Of a stretch of 64,000 nucleotides of DNA, positions 1-11,965 are shown piece by piece. Source of the DNA: Ceriagrion tenellum (lineage: Eukaryota; Arthropoda; Insecta; Odonata; Coenagrionidae); contig OY720636.1 of the NCBI GenBank assembly GCA_963169105.1, positions 136,639,747-136,703,746 of the forward strand. Direction: 5' to 3'. The translations under genes and the position numbers were made by a program. The notes below the pieces were generated by a model that had not been told where the DNA came from, did no database searches, and was given only the letters and a program-made list of their open reading frames with translations. Position 1 is the stretch's first letter. Each line of letters opens with the position of its first letter.

Positions 1-1335
1 CTGGCTATATTAGGAAGCATATTAAAGCACTTGATAGCCTGGTTTTCATAATTGAAAGTTTTAACCAGCCTACAGTAAGGCAGATTGAGTTTCAGGTTGG
101 CTCTGGTGGCTTGGTTATGTAAATCACCCCTGGTAGAAAACATGCCAGTTTTCTTTAACATGCATGAATATATTAAACACATACAGGCTATACACTGTCA
201 TGATCTTTAATCTAACAAAGAGTGGTTTGCAGTGTGCAAGGTAGTCCGAGCTAGTGATAATCCTAACCTTCCTCTGAAGTAATAAAATCAACTTAACATC
301 AGAAGCATGCCCCCAAAGTCTAATACCATATAAAAGATGTGATTGAAAAAATGCATGGTATGCATTACACAGATAGTCCTGAGTCACGTACCATTTAAGT
401 TTTCTGATAAGAAATATGGCTCTTGCAAGTTTTTTCCTTACTGTGAAAATGTGTGCACTCCAATTTAGTTTAGGGTCAAGGTGAAAGCCAAGAATTTTCA
501 ATTCATTTACTGGCACAGTTTGCTGAAGAGAACATGTTAAAGGTTGAGTTTTTGTTGGAATCATAAATAGTCTATTAGCTGAAAACCAACCATTTGCTTG
601 CTCCAGGGTGCTGGATATAATTTTAGAAGCTTCAGATTGATTAACACACTGGTGCAAGGAGTTTGTGCCATCCGCATATAAGACATAGTTTGTACGTACA
701 TTCTCAGGTAGATCATTGATCATGAGTAGGAAAACGAGAGGGCCAAGTACAGACCCTTGCGGTACCCCATGCCTAACCTTTAGGAATTCTGATTGTGTAC
801 CATTAAAAAATACTAACTGCTTTCTATTGCTCAGATATGAGGCCATAAATTTAAGTTCAACATTTTGGAAGCAATAACACTGCAACTTTTGAAGAAGTAT
901 TTTATGGCGGACACCGTCAAAAGCAGATGACAAGAGGGTAAGTGACAAACTTTGCTTTTCTTCGAAGGCCTTGATGATATGCTTAATTATGTTATCATCT
1001 GCATTGGTTGTGCTTTTGCCTGGTCGGAAACCAAACTGGGCTGTCGTGAATAATTTTAGGGATTCAAAGTGGTTTAAAATTTACGTGTACGCAACACTTT
1101 CAAAAATTTTAACAAACACTGGGATGAATGAAATTGGGCAATAACTGCTGGGTAAACTAGAATCTCCATTCTTATAGGCAGGAATCACTTTTGTGTATAT
1201 AAGGGAGTCAGGAAAAGTACCAGACTGAGAGCATGAGTTTATAACAATCATGAGGGGATAATCTACTGTATGAATAACAGCCTTAATGAGGTTACTGGAA
1301 AGGCCAAATATATCCTTACACTCAGAATTATTATA
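1..1335 (-). pseudogene. Non-LTR retrotransposon reverse transcriptase relic (CR1/Jockey-like)
   Basis: Reading right to left, the minus strand encodes the fingers/palm of a LINE reverse transcriptase and its C-terminal region. Landmarks in order are G-T-F-P-D-S (about 1210), A-Q-F-G-F-R-P (about 1025), S-A-F-D-G-V-R-H (about 920), H-G-V-P-Q-G-S-V-L-G-P (about 760) and Y-A-D-G-T-N (about 680). A C-terminal N-L-K-L-N-L-P-Y-C-R-L block runs to the window edge. The catalytic Y-A-D-D has become Y-A-D-G, so one metal-binding aspartate is lost. There is an in-frame TAA near 1081 and a frameshift near 122, after which the protein continues in another frame off the left edge. The 5' side stops abruptly at 1335, where the next repeat begins. 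RT identity is secure. The exact clade is inferred only. Confidence 0.85.
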
Positions 1336-1610
1336 TTGTCACCGCAGTGGGTTCTAGGGAATCACAAAAAAATCTTCCGTTTTGAAGGAGTTTCAAACGC
1401 ACCGCGCGAAAAAAATGAGTCAAGTTAAAGACTTATTTAGATATTTTCATTTAATTACTTACAATTTATGTCATATAAACCTATATTATTGCACAATTAA
1501 TAATGCAGTAAACTATTGATGTGTCCGACAGCTGGTGAAATGAAAACGTTTAATTCGAATACGGTCTCTATTATGACAAGGGAACTATCTCGCTCGGACT
1601 ACCTTAAGGG
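1336..1610 (+). repeat. Left arm of a 275-bp inverted-repeat pair
   Basis: This segment is the reverse complement, at roughly 80 percent identity by eye, of 6402-6672. The outer end starts TTGTCACCGCAG and the inner end finishes at ACCTTAAGG. Shared landmarks include TCATAATAGAGA, TTCACCAGCT, AATGAAAATATCTAAA and GTCTTTAACTTGACT. The outer end directly abuts the truncated RT relic. TA lies immediately outside both outer ends, which would fit a TA target duplication, but two bases are weak evidence. It could be one terminal repeat of a 5.3-kb element or an independent repeat copy. Confidence 0.7.
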
Positions 1611-4070
1611 TAAACTACAGCGAAGAAACTGAATTCTCTCGCCACAGCGGCTACTCTGAATGGGAGATGTGGGTCTCCGGGCGAATTCCCGCCACGGCCG
1701 ATTCGCGCCCTCCTGTAACGCCTCGAGCCGAAGTGGAGCCACTTGACTTGGGACGAATGGAATAATGCAATCCGTTAACCCCTCTCACTCTCCCTCCCCC
1801 CATTCAACACACAGATATCTCTCTCCCTCTCTCACGGCGGCAACCCACGACACGAAGCTCGATGGGGCCTCACACCCCCCTCCCCCTCGAAGGCCAAGAA
1901 TTCCTGACTGCCCCTGCCGCCGCACGGACCACCCACCACCCCCTCCTGCTTTTCCCTTTCTCCGTTCCCGACCCGCCCACGCGAAAACTCCAGCCAGACT
2001 ACGCTCTGCGCGAATCAGAAAGTGAACAACAACTCTCACTCGCCAGCTAACGAGTCTTCAATGATCATTTTGAAGGTAGAGGAGAGGTATAAAGCGATCG
2101 GCAATTAGTTGACAGTTTGAGCCTGCCAAATGGAGAACTCCGCGACCAAACATACCCTCCCTACACTCATCTCTTGGCCACGTATGCAAGTGTATTGCAA
2201 CACAGCGCTTAATTTAATTAGGCAACTTCATGGAATTGTAGCTGCACATTAGATAACCACGTGAGAAGTGAGTACTGAGAGAATTTGATGTAATAAATTT
2301 ATTTCCGGCTGCTCATGTTAACATCGCAACTATAGTCTCACAAAAATGTACACCGGAAGAGAAAATTAGCTAAGAAGAAAAAAAAATTAAATGGAAATTA
2401 GCAGAGAAATGTGAAAAAACCAAGTTCCACCATTATGCCCTGAACTAAATTACAGTCGTCATAGCGAAAAAAATACGTCCAATTACTTGCGACATCAGCG
2501 ATTAATATTCTGAATGCCACAATTCGATGAAAAAAAGTGACTTGGCAAAGAAAGCAATTAAATGTAAACACTGAGTTCACGATTATATGAATCAAAATTT
2601 GGCCACCGTCTTGGTTTATTCAGTCACGAATTTGATTTCCCCTAACGGCAATGACATTGTTCATCGGCTTACTGCATTCCTGCCGGTCAACTGCGCAATT
2701 ATCTTGGACAGTTGAAGCGACATTTACTTATTTATTTATTTTAACACCAAAACAGCACCAAGACCTTTTGCATTTCTGAATTAATAGACAAATCGAGATA
2801 TAATTTAGCAAAAAACAATGATCTTGGCTTAATAAATGGGAAAAGTTAATAACACCTCAATTTTAATGACTATCCGATATATTCGCGAAAAATAAAGCCG
2901 ATCTTTAGGCGATATGGTACGGCTGAGAGCCCCAGAGAGACTTTAAATATAAAAAAATAAGGACGGCAGAGAGATTTCAAGGTGTGTACTTCGTATGTTT
3001 CTTAATGTATTTTTTCAAATAATTGTATTGGGTGATTTCCGTATACTTTCAGGTCGCACCACAATGTTCAGCTTACTTCCAGCTAGCGGGTCAAAAACAG
3101 GTACGCCAAGTAAAAGACTCAAATATGCTAATGTCATTAATTACTGAAACTATATTCAAAATATCTAAGAAAGTACTTGTGCCATTAATGTTGCTATAAA
3201 CACTCCATTCTTCTTCAGCCGTCTTGATTTTACAAATTCAAAAACAAGGTCTCCACCATGCATAGAGAAAAATCTGGCTCCGACTATTTTAACGCACACA
3301 CAGAACTGGAAAGCTATTAAGAAACATCAGTTATTCCTTAAAAGCTTCCGAGGCGATGAACGCATTGATGGACAGGTTCTAGGGTGGCTCTCCCGTGGAT
3401 TCGTCCATTTTGCATAACATTTCAGCAGAAAATTAATTCATCATAAAATGCAAAAATCAACTGAGTATGTATTCGCCATTGACCTCTCTTAATTAGCTTC
3501 AAACAGCTCATTAACGCATTCATCAAACGCTTTTCTTGGCTTGCAGAGCCATGGGGGACCGCTCACCAAGGAGAGCCGAGCGGTGCTATCACTAGTCGAA
3601 GCGTCAAGGATTTCTTCCGAGTAGGTATGCAAATGCACGGAAAACATGACGAAACACCTTTGAAATGTGTGAATGTAAAAATATCCCGTTATAAGCTCGA
3701 TACAACAATAAGACGAGCTCACGTCATATTAACATGTGTTTGCGCAAAAGAATTTATTACACCACGGGAAATTTCCGCCGCCATCTGTACTATTTAACTC
3801 AAACGTATTCAGACATTATACCAGTAAGAGCCCAGAGCAAGAGTCCACTGATTTTTTTTCGTGAATAGTATGAACGACGAGGTGACCAAAGTGAAGCATC
3901 ACGACAGAGTTTGCGTCAAGGCGTTTCCTAAACGAAACAAATCTGTCGATGAGGCATTTCAATTCAACGTTATATCGTCGTCTTTTATCCATCGTCAGGC
4001 AGATAAGCGTTAAGGGAAAATCTGAAGACTCTTTTAAACGGATGGCACCTCACCTGGCCAAACATTCATG
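1611..4070. other. Gene-free stretch with a GC-rich, pyrimidine-rich block (1640-2050)
   Basis: From 1640 to 2050 the plus strand is rich in CCCTCC/CTCTCC and CpG. Open frames there (1765-2025 plus, 1785-2039 minus) are low-complexity and overlap on both strands, so they are compositional and not genes. From 2050 to 4070 the DNA is AT-rich and I recognise no gene, RNA or repeat boundary. Confidence 0.5.
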
Positions 4071-4074
4071 ACAC

Positions 4075-4515
4075 CTACGAGTAAATACATCTCTTCTTCC
4101 CCTATTGTGGATGTGTCCTCTGACAGGTTTCACCTGAACTTCTCCCTCCGCGCTGCAGTCCTCTGCTGTCTCTCTGCTCTTCATAACTCCAGCCCGTCTT
4201 TTTGGACTTAGTCACTTTATGTCCTCTCCTCCTGCTGCCTCTCTTTTCCTCAACCTTTCCTTACAATATTCTTTTAAGAGGGCAGTTTTCCTTAAAATTT
4301 GTCCCATCCAGTTAGCTAATCACTTTCTTACGATTTTATAATGTTTCTTTTATCATCTATTCTTTCCGGTACTTCCTCGTTTCTCACATTATCACTCCAA
4401 ATGATCCTTTCTTTCTTCGCGATAACCACATTTCAAATCTGCCTAGATATCTCCCTTCTTTCGTTCCAATTGTCTACGTTTGAGCTCTACACACCACTGC
4501 ACTCAAAATGAAAGG
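4075..4515 (-). pseudogene. Decayed LINE-B C-terminal fragment
   Basis: Translated on the minus strand from about 4450 downward, broken frames give F-E-M-W-L-S-R-R, then I-I-W-S-D-N-V-R-N-E-E-V-P-E-R-I, then W-M-G-Q-I-L-R. This follows the order E-M-W-x-x-R-R-M, N-E-E-V-L, I-G-H-I-L-R seen in the better preserved LINE-B copy at 30947-31717. Several frameshifts are needed, so it is an old fragment. No ends or target duplications are visible. Confidence 0.6.
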
Positions 4516-4859
4516 TAAAACAAATTCCAGATTTAAGTTTATCGTTCATAAAGTATATTTTTTCACTAATATTTCTTCTATATACTATATACTTCTGTTA
4601 TGCAAAACGTATAGGTAAGAGGCTCCTGTTACTTTACACCCAGTCATACTTCATTTCTATAAAATGCTCGGTGTTCTTTTAACGATAATAATATGTATCA
4701 GTCATGCATTCGAGTTTAACTCTCAAACGATTACTTCCAATAGTACATTAAACGGACAAAAATAATAATTTGTGGGTTAATGTGGTAAAACGTTTATAGT
4801 TCTTTAACCTTAATTCTTCCACATACTTTTCTCGCTATTAATTATTAGTGTAATTACCA

Positions 4860-5100
4860 CGTTTAGTAGGGCGAATCGAGCCGAGGTGAGAGGAAGGTTT
4901 TTTCCCGCCTTCTCCAACTCGAACCGCCACCGCCAACTCCCGCGCGCGAAACGGCCGGCCATTGCGGGAGATGATGTAAGTGGATGGAGGACGGAGGGGT
5001 GGGTGGGAGGGAAGACGAGACGGGGAAGGCCAACTCATCTCCGCCCACAACGGATGGACACCCGCGAAAATCCCTCCCCTACCTTAAGGCGGTTGGGAGT
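4860..5100. other. GC-rich block
   Basis: A short CpG-rich and purine-rich island (GGAGGACGGAGGGGTGGGTG around 4986) stands in AT-rich DNA. The short open frames on both strands here look compositional. It could be a regulatory island, but no promoter motif can be defended. Confidence 0.35.
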
Positions 5101-6401
5101 GAATTTTGTTTCGGACACACACTTGCCTGAAACTTCGCATACGTGTTATCATTAATGATATCCATGGAGAAAAGAGAAAAAAATAGATCATACCGAATTT
5201 TTGTCGGGGACTCAATGATATTTCAACACGTAGCCACATGAAATACCACATATGCGTCGTGATAAATCGATTATTAATGGACAGACTTCCTTCTAAAATG
5301 AAATTATATATTTCTCATTATTATAATTGATGCTAAGAATAATATCAAGGTGACACGCTGAGTCCATATTCGAACTCCGCATACGTAAGTAAAATTTCGT
5401 CTAAATTTCGGATACCGCAACGAAAGCTTTAGTCATAACATGTTTTGATCCAGGAAAATTTTGAAATATACTTTTATAACATACCCATTACTTCCTACGT
5501 GGCGAGTTCCAAAGAACGAACAAATGCACTTGAATGAAATGCGATCCTAGTATTTTACTTACGAACATTTAAAATATTCTTAATATGTGCGGAATTACCG
5601 CTCTAGGCAACTCAACGAAGATGCACCAGGAAACGATTCTCATGTCATATACTTCGAAATCTCAGCGGAGAAAATCCCCAGTTTGATACAAACCACAAAA
5701 TCCAAATATTTCCCCCATAGTTTCTTGGCAAATTTAACTGGAAATTGCGAATAGCAAAAAGGCAGGAATGGAAGATACATGGGAGAATAAGGGTAGCTAT
5801 AGCTAATTAAAAAAGCCAATTTCGTAAAACACTGCCGATAAGAAGCGAAGTCTCCCATGAAATGGGTTGATATTAAAATTTATGCAAATGTTTTAAGTCA
5901 TGAGCAAATCGGTGCAAGAGCTGAGGTCAAAGGGCGTGGTAGGAATGGTGCTGTATTCGCCTCTTATGACTGGAAAATGTGTTCATTTAAAATATGCCCG
6001 ACTAATAGAGTGCGAATTTTGCACCTATGTCATAAGAGATAAGGTTTTCCACCAGCGACAGCTATCCGAGCCCTCCGGTTCAAACCACGCCCTACATATC
6101 GCGAGCCGCGAATATATCAAGCGGCCAAAAATCTCCATACTTGGACATCGAAACTGGAGATGCCGACAGGAATGACGGGCTACGCGGTTGTCCACTAAGA
6201 TGAACAAACGCGGGAAGAACCCGAAAAAACTCGAGGCATCGAAAGCAATGGTTTGTCTCCATTTGCAGTGAACATATTAAGAGCAATATTTTTTCAGCGT
6301 GACACCTACGAAAAGGTGGACTACAGGGGGCTGTATAGCACCACGGCCGAAAACGCTAGCGCAGACGCCTACGCGCTTTTATTTTCTGACTCTGCCTTGC
6401 C
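5101..6401. other. No recognised feature
   Basis: AT-rich sequence with only short overlapping open frames on both strands (for example 5857-6175 plus, 6025-6286 minus). These show no domain or consistent codon pattern. I see no gene here. Confidence 0.4.
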
Positions 6402-6672
6402 ACTTAAGGTAGTGCGAGCGAGATAGCTCCCAAGTCATAATAGAGATTATATATATATTATACGTTTTAATTTCACCAGCTATGAGACACACGATCTAAA
6501 TATTGCGTTGTTAAAGGTGCAATAATACAGTTTTATGAGGCAGAAATTGTAAGTAATCAAATGAAAATATCTAAACAAGTCTTTAACTTGACTCTTTTTT
6601 TCTGCGGTACGTTTGAAACTTCATCAAAACGGAAGGTTTATCGTGATCCCGAAGAATTTACTGCGGTGACAA
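6402..6672 (-). repeat. Right arm of the 275-bp inverted-repeat pair
   Basis: Reverse complement of 1336-1610. The outer end reads CTGCGGTGACAA followed by TA; the inner end begins ACTTAAGGTAGT. About 4.8 kb separates the arms. No transposase was found in that interval, so if this is one element it is non-autonomous or its gene has decayed. Confidence 0.7.
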
Positions 6673-6764
6673 TATGATTAATTTTCAAAAATAGATGAAA
6701 AAACGCACTCAATACACACTGTTGATTTTTTGACGAGATATAAGTGTAGGGAATGCTTCATTTT

Positions 6765-6960
6765 TAATATAAGGTCTCTCTGGAGTGCATACACGTACCG
6801 TTTCCCATGTAAAAGGGCTCGTATTTTCTGGCAAATATTTCGTGAAGTAATGTGGTAAGGGGATTGAATTTTTGACGGCAATGGAAGGATTTGATATTTT
6901 TCTTTAAAATGAAACCAAATTCATTGATTTCCAGGTAAAATGATATTTCCCTCAAACTAC
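6765..6960 (+). repeat. Dispersed repeat D, copy 1
   Basis: About 195 bp matches 63305-63500 in the same orientation with moderate divergence. Shared stretches include CTGGAGTGCATAC near the left, TTTTTCWTTAAAATGA in the middle, and AAATTCATTGA/AAATCCATTGA near the right. No open frame or terminal repeats are seen and the family is not recognised. Confidence 0.55.
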
Positions 6961-7084
6961 CTTTAGAGTCCCATCTTAAGAATCTGTTTGTCCAGGCCTT
7001 TGGAATAAGGATTAATAATGATAATTGGTGTTTTAACTTTTCGAATATAGAATTCTTCGAAATTGATTCCACAGACTCGCAACT

Positions 7085-7300
7085 TTCGACGACAGAACAA
7101 GTGACTCCTACCCAGCACACGCCGCTCATCGCCTTCCCTCGCTCGACCACCCCCTCCACCTACCGCCCCCGTGACCCGGAGTCCTCGGGAGGAGATGGGA
7201 AGGAGACAGAGAGAGACGCCGAAAAGCCGTGGGCGCGTCCATCTACGCCCATTCACCGCTCGACTCGGGAGAGGCATGACTGCGAGCTTTTCCGCGAATG
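7085..7300. other. GC-rich block
   Basis: CpG-rich island with C-rich runs (CCACCCCCTCCACCTACCGC near 7146). Overlapping open frames on both strands look compositional. No gene is assigned. Confidence 0.35.
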
Positions 7301-8760
7301 AAATTCTGTAATGGCGCATCTCCAGCGATCGGTTGATTCCGTTTCAACAATGCATGATCGAGCAAAATTTCGAGGATTCCTAATCGCTAGCATGATATAG
7401 CTCTCCAAGATCTCGTGATATGTGTCAACAAGCTGACTAGGGTGCATTATCGCTGAGATGGTTTATTTAAAAATTGTCGGGGTGCTAGTTTACAACTACT
7501 CCACAGTTGGACACTATACCATTCGACCAATCACCTTAGTTTATACGTACACAGAACCATCTTAAATTTTAGTAACCTAGCTCCACCTCCTTTAATCTAT
7601 CAGTTAATTTCAAGCTGAAAATTTAGCAATGAATAAAAATTTCCTATCGGCTGTTTTGGTCGCCTCCTAACATTGATTGGTCGATTCAATATTTTAGTGG
7701 GCAGCGTTAACATAAGAATGAAAAGACGGCTTCCCTGCCAATGCATGTTGAATGATCGAGTGAAACTTTCCAGAGAGGAAATGGTTGCAGGCTTTACTTT
7801 GTGGGAGTAATCCATAATGGACCAAATAAAAATGACTTTGTTAACTCCACTACGACTCGGGTTTCAACACTTCCTGTCATTTTCACGTCACAGGAAACTT
7901 TCCAATGATCGTATTGTAATCCGTCCTCAATATCTGTTACCGGTGACTACACATGGGCTTGTGCTGGATCAAGTTATCATGTGAAATGGGCAACATATTA
8001 GGCTGAAAGGATTATTTACAGAGAAAAACCATCATCTAAAGGAATTTCACGACAGATGGACAGGTTTCATTGGAAACGATTGTAGTATTGACAGAGGGAA
8101 ACCCACAGTTGGCATTGAACCATTCATTTGCAAGACTGGCCATCGGATACAATCAATATACAATCTAAGAAGAGTATATTTATCAATGACATCGCAAACA
8201 TCTGACGCACTTCCTTTATCTAGAAGGTGACCAAACGGCTCAAGGCATCCAACATTAGCTACACCACAGAATAGCTGAATATTTGCGCATCGTAAATATT
8301 TATGTGATAATCGGACTTCTTAAGATCACGCCCTTGGGGTATAAGCTATGGATTATAATATATTTAGGGTCAATCTCATTGCTACCTATATGCAATTCTA
8401 GACGAGGTACAAATATCAGCTTACATAATCGAGAGCCGGGAAAATCCTACTCCGATAAAAAAGAGCGAGAAGCATTAGGTGCAAAGCTCATTGTGGATAA
8501 ATTGATACACTGGATTACGGCAAGCGATGAAATACTGGCTTGAAGATCCAGGGTGATTCCGGACACAGATTCATCTCTTCACCCCCATAAATCAGTCATG
8601 TTAAAACAGCTCAATAAACACTTGAGTGAATTGTCACCTGTCTTGACGATTTATATCGATGTTTGCGCTGACGTCAGGCAAATGCTTTGCCCTGTTAACC
8701 TAGAGGTCTGGGGCTGTAATCCCGCCAGAGACAATGGAGAGAAGTTTTTGGTTTGCTTCT
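7301..8760. other. No recognised feature
   Basis: AT-rich DNA. Two plus-strand open frames (8283-8543, 8553-8810) have no recognisable domain and are probably chance. The region ends at a GAAACGTC-containing motif described separately. Confidence 0.35.
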
Positions 8761-8766
8761 GCGATG

Positions 8767-8796
8767 TTAAGATGAAACTGGAGAGGGCGAAACGTC
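8767..8796 (+). other. Degenerate hammerhead-ribozyme-like motif (weak)
   Basis: TTAAGATGAAACTGGAGAGG is followed by GCGAAACGTC. The 3' part (GAAACGTC) matches the conserved GAAA-C-GUC side of animal hammerheads in Penelope-like and retrozyme repeats. The 5' part is TTAAGA where CTGANGA would be expected. It may be a decayed motif or coincidence. Confidence 0.2.
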
Positions 8797-9144
8797 ACGC
8801 CGGAGGCTAGATTGTATGCTGAGGCAAAAAAAGTATAATAGTTGTAGATAGGGCCCTGAAATCATAGAAAATCAGGAGGAGTTACTCTGACTTTCAACAA
8901 AAACTTACCTTTTACCGGTTAGAATACTTTTTTTTAATATCGACAGATAGAGCGGTAAGCGACTGATATTTATATAATGATAAAATGTTTTTCTTTACGT
9001 TGACGCCAAATTCGTTTAGCAAAAAATTAAATTCGCTCAATCTACCTCAGTCAAGCCACGTGTCGTTTAATATGAATCGTCCTAGATAACAGCACAGTCG
9101 ATAGTTATAAATGGAGTGAATTAGTAAACAAGTCCCAAGCATTT

Positions 9145-9215
9145 TTGGGAAGGGAATCACGTGACGAAAAATCCATTTTGGTGGCCGTGGTTCAAATCAA
9201 ACGATTGTGAGGAAA
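9145..9215 (+). repeat. Dispersed repeat E, copy 1
   Basis: GGGAATCACGTGACGAAAAA followed by a TCCATTTTGGTGGCC block matches 15103-15165 in the same orientation. Each copy sits some 100-350 bp upstream of a GC-rich block. It is short and its origin is unknown. Confidence 0.5.
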
Positions 9216-9239
9216 TCGTTTATTTAACATTTCCTTCTC

Positions 9240-9870
9240 AGCCAATTCCGTATATTTTAACGGCGATTATATCTCGGACGGTCTCGGGAGCAGGGTCCAC
9301 ACTTTCTTCTGGCCGCTGAAAACTCTTCGGCTCCCCATCCCACTGAATCGCATTCCCCTCTTCCGCCACATTCACTCTTAACGACTCCCTTCGGTCGGTG
9401 GGTCGGTTGGCGGGTCGACCAGAACCAGACCCCATCTTCCCCATTACGCCTCGCGCACACACAGACAGACTCATGGGGAGGGCGAGCCAGAAAGAAGACG
9501 AAAGCGACGCGAGGGACGAATATCCCCAAGGGGCTCAAACGCACCACTCCCGGTCAGAGCGGTCACGTACGCAACAACAAATTCTCTCATACTCCGCCCA
9601 CCCAACCCTCCCCTTCTCACTCTCCACCTCATCCCACCCATCTCCCGCCCGTCGCCCTCTTAAGGCCATGTTTGGATTTCGGAGGAGGGATCCCGCCGAA
9701 ACCAGCTCGCTCCCAACGATGACTCTCCCTCTCTCCCAAATGCGAGGAACGAACCGTACTCCAAGAGGACGCCCCCACCCGTCAGATGCCACATCGACAT
9801 GAATAGATACTTCGGAGCGCGGTACAAGGCTGCGGATGGCATCGATACGATGAAGAGGCACGCATTGGTC
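9240..9870. other. GC-rich, pyrimidine-rich block
   Basis: About 600 bp rich in CpG and in CCCTCCC/CTCTCC tracts. A 134-residue open frame (9398-9802 plus) and several minus-strand frames overlap across it. They are proline/serine/arginine-rich and mutually overlapping, as expected from composition. It could contain a promoter or an untranslated exon; no TATA, splice or domain evidence allows a stronger call. Confidence 0.4.
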
Positions 9871-10804
9871 ACTTGGTGTAAAATCTCTAACGCTTAAGCG
9901 CGTTTCAAATTACGCATAGCCCCGCACAAGACGCTAGTCGGGATGCTCGCCAGCACTAGATATTGAGGACGAAATCCAGTATGATGTCCTCCTAGAAATT
10001 TTCACACGATCATTCAACTAGTACTGGCGGGGAAGCGGTAATTTCATTCATATCTTAACGTATGTCCACTAAAATACTGAATTAACCAATCAATGAAAGG
10101 AGGTGACCAGTTGAGACATTTTTAGCCAATGATGAATTTGCAGCTTGAAATTTATTGATAGCCACGGGAAACGGATTATACTTGGGAAAATTTCATAAAA
10201 AATGCCAAAATATTTAAATCTAGGTTTAAAACCCATTATCCATACGTTCTCATATCCACACTTGCTTCAACTAAGCCACTATCTGATTAATGTGCAAAGC
10301 CCCAACTTACACTTAACCACAAGTTATCGTCAAGATTACATCATTTTCCGGTTAACGTTAACAGGACCTAATAATCGAGACCAAATGTGCTTGCGCGTGG
10401 AACAGATGACAAAAGGTTTACATGCCAAATTGCACTACTATGACAATTGCCACTCAATTAATGAAAGGGTATGTATTCATACGATGTAGATGCTGGGACT
10501 TTCGAAAAAGAACAAGTAGGGCAAATCAGACCATAACATCTCCGAAAAGCAGGCTATTGCGAATTCTGCACGGGAAAACATCGAAACTCACACTCGTTCC
10601 TAGGGAGAAATTCCAGAGCTACATATGCCGTTCGGGAAGAAAAAGTATCGACCAACAAGCCTTCTTGAGATGAAAGAATAGCCAAAACTTCCTGAAGTTT
10701 ACGAAAAATATGAATCGGTTGAAACCTTTTCACTGAAATATTCCAGTGCCTCGATACACGGTTAACTTATACTAGAAAATAAATCCTCACCAACGAGTAT
10801 ATAA

Positions 10805-11680
10805 ATTAGATCTAAAGGCGGCAGAAGCAGTAATCGCGGGAAGACAAGTTTTTATTTCAATAATATTTTAAATTAGTCGGAAAAACAATTCTGGATCACA
10901 TTTCATTCGAAAGCAGCTGCTTAAGCGGAGAAACTCACCACTCGGATATTAATGGAAACAATAGGAATTATATTATACAATTTCTTCCTCACCTAAATCA
11001 TGTTATGACGTAAGTTTTCAGCACGGTATATGAAATTTATTTTCAATAAATTTATAGCAAATCACATCGAAATAAGTTGTTCCCAAAAATAGGCACGACA
11101 CCGAGATATTTGTGAGCAACACTTTTTATAATAAGAAATGTATCATTTCGCGCTCATAGAAAATGTGAGCATACGTAATCGAATTACAACGAAATACGTC
11201 ACGTGACATTAAGCAACACGTTATAACATAGCATTGAATTGTCAAAAATTATCGGTGTGATGCATATCTTTTCACTTTTATCTAAAGAGCGCTCCACATA
11301 TTGATGACAGACTGGGCCTCATGGGGAAAACCGTTATCCAACTAACGTTCTATTTGGTCTCTCTCCAGCCACGTAGGGGTCCGTTTTCAAATTCGCGATA
11401 ATTTTAATTCAGTTACTTCAATGTATAGCATTTCGAAATCGGACGGCTCCTATAGCTGCAGAAAACACACGGAAATCTTACTACGCTATGTTTTCTACTG
11501 TTGTAAGCAACAACGCAAATTTGGCCCTTTGGTAATGAGCACAGGAAGCGAATCACCATCAGGAGCCATGCAGACAACTAAATGAGGGACGGAATAGATA
11601 AACATTAAAAATGAGAACACACGTGCAAAGTTTCACGCAAATCTGTACGTAAACGAAAATCACTTGATACACAAGTTCCA
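10805..11680 (+). repeat. Dispersed repeat C, diverged copy
   Basis: Starts AAAGGCGGCAGAAGCAGTAA, resembling 37748, 53152 and 60720. It carries the later landmarks TTTTCACTTTTATCTAAA (about 11270) and AAAGTTTCACGCAAATC (about 11627), which recur near 61213. Matches are patchy, so the extent is approximate. No coding capacity is evident. Confidence 0.4.
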
Positions 11681-11689
11681 GCAACTCAA

Positions 11690-11965
11690 TGGGAAATAGT
11701 CGAGAAATAAATACTCCGATTGCGGTCATTACGTAACCGAGACGGAAGGCACTTTCTGCCGACGCCGCCACCGCCGAAGAGGTCAGCAACCTGTTTCACC
11801 CGAGGACCAGTGTTTGCATTCTCCCAGCATTCCTTTCTCCCTGGCACGGCGAGCGGGAAAGAGTCTCGGATCGTTCATTTTTTTATTCCACCAATTCCTC
11901 ATTCCTCGATCGACTCCAGCCGCTCTCGAGAAATACCATCTGTAACTCACTCGAATTTATAACTT
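11690..11965. other. GC-rich block
   Basis: Short island with CGCCGCCACCGCCGAAGAGG-like composition and C/T-rich runs. The 80-residue plus-strand frame (11720-11962) shows no domain. Confidence 0.3.

Noticed and set aside
9398..9802. 134-residue plus-strand open frame
   Set aside because: Low-complexity Pro/Ser/Arg composition in a pyrimidine-rich block, with competing minus-strand frames.
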